Of a stretch of DNA of 64,000 nt, positions 55,926-64,000 are shown piece by piece. The notes below the pieces were generated by a model. The model was not told where the DNA came from, searched no databases, and worked only from the letters and a program-made list of their open reading frames with translations. The DNA comes from Peromyscus leucopus (lineage: Eukaryota; Chordata; Mammalia; Rodentia; Cricetidae), in assembly GCF_004664715.2 (NCBI RefSeq), contig NC_051079.1, positions 63,614,527 through 63,678,526 on the forward strand, in the 5' to 3' direction. Both the position numbers and the translations under genes were made by a program. The first letter of the stretch is position 1. Each line of letters begins with the position of its first letter.

Positions 55926-57454
55926 GGGCGGTTTGGGGAACAGCCAAACCCTTGTTACTTGACAGTTCAGTTCACCAACCCCAGGTTCAGTCTCCACCTC
56001 TGTAAAACCAGATGCTAAGTCACTGTCTGTCAACCCCCAGGACAGTCACTTTGGGAAACATGGAGGGCTTCAGACAGGAGCACGGGGTCTTGGCTTACTT
56101 AGCTCCTGGCCTGGATAGGTCCACCCCACTGCTGGCTCATCTCGATAGAGGGGACCCCTTTTCCCCATGCTCGAACCAAAACCGAACGTATTGTGGATGT
56201 GTTATTGATATGTTTATATGAAACATTTTGTTACTAATGAACACTTCCGCTTATTAAAAAGCTCCCCTCTGTTAGCACCCTCAGTTTACTGCCAAAGACC
56301 ACACTGGGGAAACCCTCCATGATTTGCTTGCCCACAGTTCTTTGCCCCACTCACACCGCTTGAAATTACACCTGACTGCCTTGGATCTCCAGTTTTGACT
56401 TTCAGCTAACATCTTGATCTTCATTCTGAAAGTGAGTTATCCAACCCCAAGTCTCCTGAGTGACAGTTCGGTCCTTTGCCTGCCGCCTTGCTGCAGGAGA
56501 GTCCCCTAAAGGTGTGAGGCTTTCTTCCCCGATACTCTTTCTTCTTGTTATCCCACATCATTCCTGCTGCAGATGGTAGAGGGTCTTAAAGGAGACCTAG
56601 ACTTTACACTGCAATCTGATGTCCCTTCTGGCTCCCTTCTAGGTGCCTTAACATCTCCCAGTTGAAGCCAGGAGAGGGGCACACAGAACCATGGTATATG
56701 CCCACCCCCTCACACACATATGGGAGATGGCTGTAATTTGAGCTCAGAAAAGGTTGTACATGTTTTGGATGGTCCCCATGTTTGTGTGACGTCTTTGGGT
56801 GTCCATTCAGAATTATTGGCCAATGATGAGAGCTTCAGTCAAAGCATCCCATGGACCTGAGCAGTGTAGGAGGCATTTTTAAGGAGACAAAGTCAGGATA
56901 AGCAACCCTTCTATATATTTCATACTTTACCTTTCAATGTAATTTGTTCTGCACAGAGATTTGTCCTTTTGATAGACCGGCACAAGGTGAGTGAGAGGCA
57001 AGTCCTAGAGACTAAGGAGGCAGAGCCCCATAGGCTAACACAGCCTCCTCCTCAGGACTCAGTCTGTAGCCATCGAGGACTTGTGGGTGTTCTTCCTCAT
57101 GCTCACCTCAAGCCTCGCTCCATCTGATCTGCTTTCCCTTACCTCATTTGCTTCCTGAGTTCCGATGTCTCCCTTAAACTGCAGCCGTATTTGGGTGCCG
57201 GTCCCAATCACTTTCAGATGAAGGTGGGGCATAAGTGCACACACCCCTCCCAGGCTGCTGTACATCATTTCATAGATCTCTACAGAGGAGGCTGATTAGA
57301 CACAGGTGTCCTTTGTAACCTCGCCACACCCCACTTCCTTAGGAGTAAAGTGAGGGGATACAGGGTCTCCCAGGAGCCCAGTAACTGTGACAGCCAAGCA
57401 TGCTATTATCCCCCACCTCATTAGGATCAAACACCTGGATGGAAAAGGGTGATC
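55926..57454. other. Single-copy DNA, repeat-poor
   Basis: About 1.5 kb with no transposon, exon or RNA gene recognised. Confidence 0.5.
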
Positions 57455-57630
57455 TAAAAATCTGGTTTTGCAGGGCATGGTAGCACACACCTCTAACTGC
57501 AGCACTCTAGAGACAGGGACAAGAGGATCAACAATTCAAAGCCAGTCTTGGCTCTGCAGCAAGTTCAAGGCTACATAGCCTGGACTGCATGAGACCTTGT
57601 TTCAAAAGAACAAAACAAACAAAAACTTGT
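57455..57630 (+). repeat. B4/RSINE1-like SINE
   Basis: 'gcagggcatggtagcacaca' and 'ggctacatagcctggactgc' with an A-rich tail (aaaacaaacaaaaac). Diverged. Confidence 0.8.
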
Positions 57631-59845
57631 TTATCTGGGCTACAGTATGTACTAAGCTTGTGACTATCAGCTTGACCAGGGGAGTCTGAGTTGTCCACAC
57701 CATGCAAATATCCCAGTGACAAGAAAGCACTAACTTAAAATTTCAATGAGATAAAGTCCCATGTAATCCAGTAAAGAATATGTGCAGTCCAGGGAAACTC
57801 AGTCCTCTGGCTTGCCAAGAACCTGAAGGAGAATCAAGTAATTTTGAAGCTCTCTGGAAGAGGCCACGGAACACAAGTCTTAACACACAGTCTCCTGGGG
57901 CCTATTGACTAGGATGCCAAGTGCGGGCCTAGGTGCTTCTATCTTATGCACAAACCTAACAAACTTAGCTTCCGGATTTCTGAGTCTTCATGGCACCAAG
58001 TGGAAAATGGGAGTGGAGGTAGATGCCTGCTGAGGAAAAGCCATTTGGTATCAGCTCTGGCCTCATTTGGGAACCCTGAGAGGCTGTGCTGGTAAGGGCT
58101 GCTATAGGGTAAGGATGTAAGGTTTCATGGGTTTTCTATTATGCAAAGTTCTTCAGATCTGCTAAGCAATTCTCCTGAAGAGAGCAGGATTTGAATGTCT
58201 AACAGGATAGCTCAGAGGACCACTGGTTTAAGCAGAGGATGGCAGCCCAAGGTACCTGAGGGTAAGATGGTAATGGGAAACATAGGGATAGAGGATGAGG
58301 GAAGTGCATCATGGGTAAATGGCCACTATAGAGTCGTAATTGAAAAACAAACAAAAAACCAAAAAGTTAAGAAACACGCAAGGTTTCTTTCAAGATTAAG
58401 AAGCAGTTTTCATTTCAAAAGTGAAAGGAAACCACAGCCATGGGAGGACTGTGGAGTGAGCCTCTAAGAACCAACAGGGAGATTATTATGGCAGAAAGGC
58501 TGGTGTGGGGTCAGCCTGACTTCTGGGGTCATAGTCAGGACTATAACTACTCTCCCAGGCCACACCCTAACCCCATCCTGCCCCCTTAGCATGAATCCAT
58601 AGCTCAGTACCTCCACCCATGAACTACCTTCCTTACCTGGGTCCCCAAAGGCCACTGGGTCATTTGGAAGGAAGGGGCTACTCTTACCTCACTTGGACTT
58701 GGATCCAGCCCCAAACTACTTCACTATACCTATTCAGATGGACTCAGGACCCAGGTCACACACCTGGAATCATGCCAGCTCTGAGCCCTGCCTGACTTCT
58801 TGGAGCACTGGCTGCATGCTCTGACACTGAGGACCTCACAGAGTCTGGATCCAGCTTGGCTTCTAGAGTTGGCAAGACCTACAGAGGCTGCCCTATCCAC
58901 TCATATCTGCTGATTCTGTTCTCTGGGTGCTGTTCCTACTGCCTGCTATACCCCATGATTTGTAGGCCCTAGGGATTCCAAAGTCAAGGTCAAATTCTGC
59001 GAAAGAAAAGAAGCTTAAGAGCCACTGATTTTAGCCAAAGGATCATACTTGTCTCCATAGGAGCATATAACGAAGCGGGGAGCTCTGACCTCAAACTGTA
59101 GTCCAGAAGATAGAGTGCACACCTGCTGGTATTCTGCAGTGAGTGGCTCACTGAGCCCCAGCTCTGTGGCCAGTGCCACTTTTATGAAAGGTTTGGAGAT
59201 TGCAGCTATGTATTTAGGTCATCCCTCGATATTTTAATGACTCCCGACACGTATCCCGTACTCATCCAAGTTTCCCTTCCCCTCCTCTGCCTCTTTCCTG
59301 ACTCCCTGCCCTCCCTCCCGTCCTTCCTTTCCCTTTGCTATGGCAGGGAGCTTTTCCATGCCCCGTCATCCGAAGCAAATCCAGAAAGGAAGCTAACCCT
59401 TGCATCTCTAGGTCCTTTGCTCACTAAGAGGCCAGAAAGCAGAAGGAAGATGGGTACAGTCAAGCTCCACCCCTATGCTAGCTGACTTCAGGTAGGTTCT
59501 CTGGGCCTCCTTTTACCTCTTTAGCCCACCAGTGAAATGATAGCCTCAGAAACTTGCTCAACAGGTGGCATTAAGAAAATGACTCATCTAGATGGCCATC
59601 AAATCAGAAGTATTGGCATACTTGTATGAACCACCAGGCAGAGTAGTTTTAAGTGCAGGCACAGCACTGTCTTTGTAAAGGCAAATGGAGCCGTAGGCCT
59701 AAGACATTCAGAATCCAGCCCTGTTATGGAAGACAGAGATGGAGCTGATTTAGACCACAAGATATCTCTTCTATCATAGGGCATCCAAGTACCAACCTTG
59801 CTGTGGGCCAATCCAACAAGCTCCCAGGACAACTGTTCCACTTCC
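57631..59845. other. Single-copy DNA, repeat-poor, 2.2 kb
   Basis: No repeat or gene recognised. Frames are at most about 90 codons. Confidence 0.5.
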
Positions 59846-59992
59846 CGCTGTTTGCTTTGGGGCAAATGACTCAACACCTCTGGGCCTCCATTTCCACCCT
59901 TGTAAAACAGGAGCTCTAGGACTGCTCAGCCTGCCTGGGCTCCAGTAAGACTAAACAAGATAGTACTTGTAAGGCGATTCGCATGGCGTCCC
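59846..59992 (-). repeat. MIR, antisense
   Basis: 'gggcaaatgactcaacacct' and 'ctgggcctccatttccaccc' followed by 'ttgtaaaacaggagct' is a clear complement of MIR, extending into 'aagatagtacttgtaaggcg'. Confidence 0.85.
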
Positions 59993-61700
59993 ACTGCGCA
60001 GTAAGGGATTCTTGTCAAATGTGTCCCATCTTACGCAAGAGACAGTTCTGGAAAAGTTGTGAAACCAAATCCCCATTTTCCCACAAAGTGACTTCGTCAC
60101 TACAAGGAGGCTTTATCTTTCCTCCCATCGTCCTTGGAGGGCAATGACTCTGGACATCTCTGCAACAGGGGCCTGAATCTTCCCCGCTTCGATGCCACCT
60201 ACTCATGCAGCGGAAAAGTAGAGCACGTGGGTGGCCCCCATGGTGATTCCTTGCTGCCCCTATATGTCATGAGTAGGTTTGTTTGTCTTATTAATATTAA
60301 TAATAATAATGTTAATGTTCATCTTGCTCTCATCAAAACCTTTCAGTCTATCTGGCCCATCATCTATCTGGGGAAGACGACTTGTAGTTCCTCCTCTCTT
60401 TCTGACATGGGCAATATGTAGACAACTCATGTCATAGTTACACTTCTAGCTGACTTCCATCCTTTCACCAGAATGGTATTTTTGAACTTTTAGGAGTTGA
60501 TAAACTTAAAATCTAATGTATGACATGAACTGTTTCCTCCAGAAAAAGAAACATGCTCCATACTCAGTTCCACTGATTAGTTAGGTTTGAAGGGTCCTGT
60601 GCAGCCTGCCATGGCACACTGGCAAGGAACCTGGTAAACCAGAGTCAAGGCCCATCATAAATAGCCACGTCCCAATAATGGTTATTTAGGAATGTATTTA
60701 TCCTTGCCTTTCCCCAGTATTTAGACTCCACAGTCTGGCATGCGTAATGTCAGCTGGTTCCACCCATCCTTCCATACATTGTCCCGTGTATGCACAAATG
60801 GTTCTGATCAAGCTGGTGGGGTGGCTGACCTCTGTCCCTCTTGGCTGTCACCTCACCTTTGTCCCACTGCTTCTCCACTCCCAGGAACACTACCCGCAAC
60901 CATTATTTGTATCCAATTCACAGTGCAGATGTGCATAACCTTCCCCTGTCTGACCAGAAGAAGGGGTGTGAAAGACGGGCAAGGCCGAGAGGCCCTGCCC
61001 TCAGAGCAGACATGCCAGGAGGAGCAAGACGCTGCAAGCTGCCAACACAGGAGGGTGTGCTCAAAGCAGGAGCTGAAAGAGTGGCTGGGACCCAGACTGA
61101 TGGTCAGCCCTGATACTTTCCTCTAGCCTGGTGGGAGATTGGAGAAGGAGAACTATTGAACTCCCTGGCCCGTGAAGTCCCCGGGTACCATCCCAACCAT
61201 GGCATTGCTTAAGCACGCTTCAGCCAAACTCAATTACCCGCCAACACTGTTTCATCCACACCCCCTGGGAAACCTGGGAGAATACAGATTTGGGGTTCAA
61301 ATTCCAATTCTGTGGGCCCATGTGGGCCCCAGGAATCTCCATCCTACCCACGTGTCCAGAAGAATTGGCCATGGCTCCCAGAGAGGCTACTGCCTCTGCT
61401 GCTGCACGGCCTGGCCACTTACTGCACTGTTCTCTGCTGGGTGAGACTCGGCCTATCGAGAACTTCGCGGTGTCCTCGCCATTTAAACGCATGTCTCCGT
61501 AAACCTGCTGGACAGAAAGCTGTTGCTTCTCTGTTAGCAGACGCCCCCAAACAGCATCCACAGCCTCAAGCAAGGGCCTTGACTCAGGTCCTCCTTCTGC
61601 TGTGATGAGCAGAGCCTGCCTTCTACTTTGCTTTGGTTTTTCCTATTGCATTAAGAGCCCCAAAATAGCCAGTTCCCCGTGATTGCGGCTGATTTCAGAG
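59993..61700. other. Single-copy DNA with a small AAT repeat
   Basis: A TTAATAATAATAATG tract lies at about 60290-60312. No gene recognised. Confidence 0.5.
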
Positions 61701-61860
61701 CTGGTAAATGTGGGCTGAGTTCAGATCCTGGCTCAAAGTTGTCCTTCTGTAAAAAAAAGAAAATAATATACTGACTTTATGGGGTTGTTGTTGACTATAA
61801 AAAATAATAATAACTCGTGCAAAGCTCCCAGCACAGTTACACAGCTGTCGTGATTATTTT
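61701..61860 (-). repeat. MIR, antisense
   Basis: 'gctgagttcagatcctggct' to 'aaagctcccagcacagttac' with the AT-rich middle typical of antisense MIR. Confidence 0.7.
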
Positions 61861-62358
61861 CCTGTCTCTGGGGGTGAACAATCAGTCTTTTCTTTCATGT
61901 GGTTTTTGCAGGAAGTCAAGTACACTGTTTTGATCTTGCATGTCCGTTTAGTTCTGCTCTGTCCTTCCATCTATCCTAGAGGGCTAACCCGAGACTATAG
62001 AAAATGTCTAGCTGCAATTCAGATTCCTGTCCCAGTGGCCTTGCAGTAAGGCCAGGGTCGCTGTGCAGAGCCACTACATCCTCAGATTTGTCTGGCCTAA
62101 TGGAGGGACTCTAGACAGCTCAGCCACACGCGGTGTCCTTCACTGACCAGCTAACCAGCATAGTGGGTGAGTCCAGTCTCTGCCTGAGTACATGGGAGCC
62201 ACCCAGAGCACATGCTCCATTCGGTGTGGATGCCACAGAAAAAGTACAGGTCAACATCCTTGTCCTGTTCAGCAATCAGCCACCCAGCCAACTACTGGTC
62301 CTTCTATCCACCATGCCTCCTCACATGCCCCTGCACCTGCACCCATGAGTGTGCACAC
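61861..62358. other. Single-copy DNA, nothing assigned
   Basis: No repeat or gene recognised. Confidence 0.5.
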
Positions 62359-62365
62359 GCATGCA

Positions 62366-62366
62366 T

Positions 62367-62406
<40 letters not shown>
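62366..62406. repeat. (CA)n microsatellite
   Basis: About 19 CA units preceded by a CATGCA lead-in. Confidence 0.97.
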
Positions 62407-62408
<2 letters not shown>

Positions 62409-62704
62409 TCCCTCTTAACCCCACAGCTGATGAAGAGGACAGATGCCACTAGACTATAAGCGTGTTCTAGTATTTTCTGTTGAATTACAAAATTACCTTC
62501 CATAATTGCTGTCTACTTTTTAACAAAGACCATCAGTGTAAGATTATTCTTGTTTATTAAATAAGTCTGGTCTCATTTGATTTGGCCAGATTGTGAACAC
62601 GGGTGCAGCAAGAATGGTAACTGATAACTTGGGATTTTTTTGAGTTTGCTAAGCGGCAAGTTAACCTATGGACTCTAAGGCTGCAACCTGACGAGCTTCA
62701 TGTG
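62407..62704. other. AT-rich single-copy interval between microsatellites
   Basis: 'caaaattaccttccataatt' and 'tgtttattaaataagtctgg' have no repeat match and may be conserved. Confidence 0.4.
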
Positions 62705-62734
62705 TGAGTGTGTGTGTGTGTGTGTGTGTACCAC

Positions 62735-62820
<86 letters not shown>
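62705..62820. repeat. Compound (GT)n - (CT)n - (CA)n microsatellite
   Basis: About ten GT, a short gap, about 20 CT with one GT break, then about 22 CA in immediate succession. GT and CA arms are complementary. Confidence 0.96.
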
Positions 62821-62824
<4 letters not shown>

Positions 62825-63871
62825 AAATATCCAAATATCCTAAAATTCCTGGGCTACTCAGAAGTGACCTTTGTTATGCATATACAAAGCCAGGTTCTGG
62901 GTTGATTTTCCCAAGAGGGCTCTGTAAGCACTGGCTCTATGAAGTCACCCTTAGCTCCCTGGAACCCCTGATCATATCTCACACCACATCCACAAATGTG
63001 ACCATCCAGCCAGTCTTATATACCACCAATGTTTCTGATCATGTCCTGTTACAAAGAGAGCCAATTCTTACGGAATGTGCACCCATAGCTGGTCCTCCTC
63101 CAGTGGAAAATACTCTGGATTATGGACAGATCAGACACAAGGAAGAGGTGGCTGTTTCATCAGATAAATGGCCGTAGGTTCCGGATAGCTCAATGCAAAC
63201 GGATAAGGGGTTCCCCCAAAGCAGCGGTAACATAATGAGCAATGCCAGTCCTCATCCTTCATCACTGTGCTCTGTCTCGTCATCACTCCTGGCTCTGCTT
63301 CCCTGGGGTTAGTGGGATTATGGATGCAGTAGCCTCTGTCCTACAAGTCTGGAAGTCCTGATTTGCTCTAGTGGTAGAGCTCACGGTTACTTAAGGACAA
63401 CAACCAGAAGCCTGAAGCCCAGAGAACCTACCACAGTTCTTTCCATTGGGGCTCTGAGAAATTCCCTTTCTGCTGAAGACAGAGAACTCTGGAAACCGTT
63501 GGTGGCAATGCCTTTCAGAGAAGACTCAGTAAAGCAGGAGATTTCCACATGAGACAGCAGAGATAAGAGGGTCAAGGTCAAAGATCCGATGGGAATTCAT
63601 TTGCTAGAAGTCTGGTTACTTCAATGGCATGGTGGTTGAAAACAGTTTTCAAAGTTACGGCTCCTGACATGATCCCAGGCACGTCACGAACAACAAGGGT
63701 TGTTCTGAACAAGGCTACACATCTGAAGACTTGATGCAGCTTCCAAAATGTCTCCACTAATGCCATTTACCCCCACACACACACCACACAAGAAAAATGA
63801 AATATCTTCTTGTATTTGATAATATTTTTCATGCAAGTTAACTCGTCAGATAAATGATTGTTGTTACTGTT
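62821..63871. other. Single-copy DNA, nothing assigned
   Basis: No gene recognised; frames are at most 91 codons. Confidence 0.5.
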
Positions 63872-63990
63872 TTGAGACAAGATCTGACTGTAGCACAGAC
63901 TGCCCTAATACTCACTGTATACTCTAGACTAGCCTCAAATTCATAGCCATCCTCCTGCCTCAGTCTCTCAAGTGCCTGACTCCTAATTGT
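63872..63990 (-). repeat. B4/B1-like SINE, antisense
   Basis: 'gttttgagacaagatctgac' and 'actagcctcaaattcatagc' followed by 'catcctcctgcctcagtctc' is a diverged antisense B1-like body. Confidence 0.75.
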
Positions 63991-64000
63991 CTTTTAGCAT

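Noticed and set aside
1..64000. A previously undescribed multi-gene system
   Set aside because: No operon, gene cluster or set of conserved proteins is visible. The window is repeat-rich mammalian non-coding DNA, and claiming a system would go beyond the sequence.

Overview
This window reads as nuclear DNA of a muroid rodent, most likely a cricetid (hamster, vole or deer-mouse group). The evidence is the repeat content: B1, B2/B3 and B4 SINEs, a URR1 hAT element, rodent-type L1 3' ends, and B1 copies with the 'caggcaccaaaa'-type core that I associate with cricetids, alongside one copy of the more mouse-like 'ccagggctacacag' type. Old placental repeats (MIR, L1M, MLT1) and long CA/GT/CT/GA microsatellites also fit a mammal. 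The species cannot be fixed from the sequence alone.

I find no protein-coding gene, rRNA, tRNA or CRISPR array that I can defend. The open frames are short, mostly overlap in several frames, and the longest lie in GC-rich, repeat or minisatellite DNA. The window therefore looks intergenic or intronic, and the annotation is mainly repeats, candidate regulatory DNA and single-copy DNA of unknown role.

Layout. (1) 1-2400: single-copy DNA with SINEs. (2) 2400-14500: a repeat graveyard of antisense L1M fragments. One carries a degenerate class II (ERVK-like) provirus on the minus strand (5436-9586), whose 3' LTR in turn carries a second LTR. (3) 14500-27100: mostly single-copy, with an LTR-like segment, a B1, an MLT1-type LTR end, a B4 and C-rich tracts. 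(4) 27100-28420: URR1, L1 and a SINE. (5) 28560-29340: a conserved-looking block followed by a small CpG-richer patch with a textbook RFX X-box. (6) 29340-37260: single-copy DNA with few repeats and several candidate conserved elements. (7) 37260-39770: an antisense L1 with younger insertions and GT/GA arrays. (8) 39770-50600: single-copy DNA with a 20-bp minisatellite that has an 80-bp higher-order period, a 68-bp triplication, a (GTGC)n tract, a CTCF-like site and an AT-rich homeodomain-like block. (9) 50600-51300: a clear CpG island with GC boxes and a possible splice donor on the + strand, the best promoter candidate. (10) 51300-64000: single-copy DNA with scattered MIR, B1 and B4 copies and microsatellites.

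No set of genes acting together can be described. If there is biology here beyond repeats, it is most likely regulatory: the CpG island, the X-box patch, the CTCF-like site and the AT-rich blocks. All repeat family names come from recalled consensus features, not from a database search, and repeat edges are approximate unless a target-site duplication is given.
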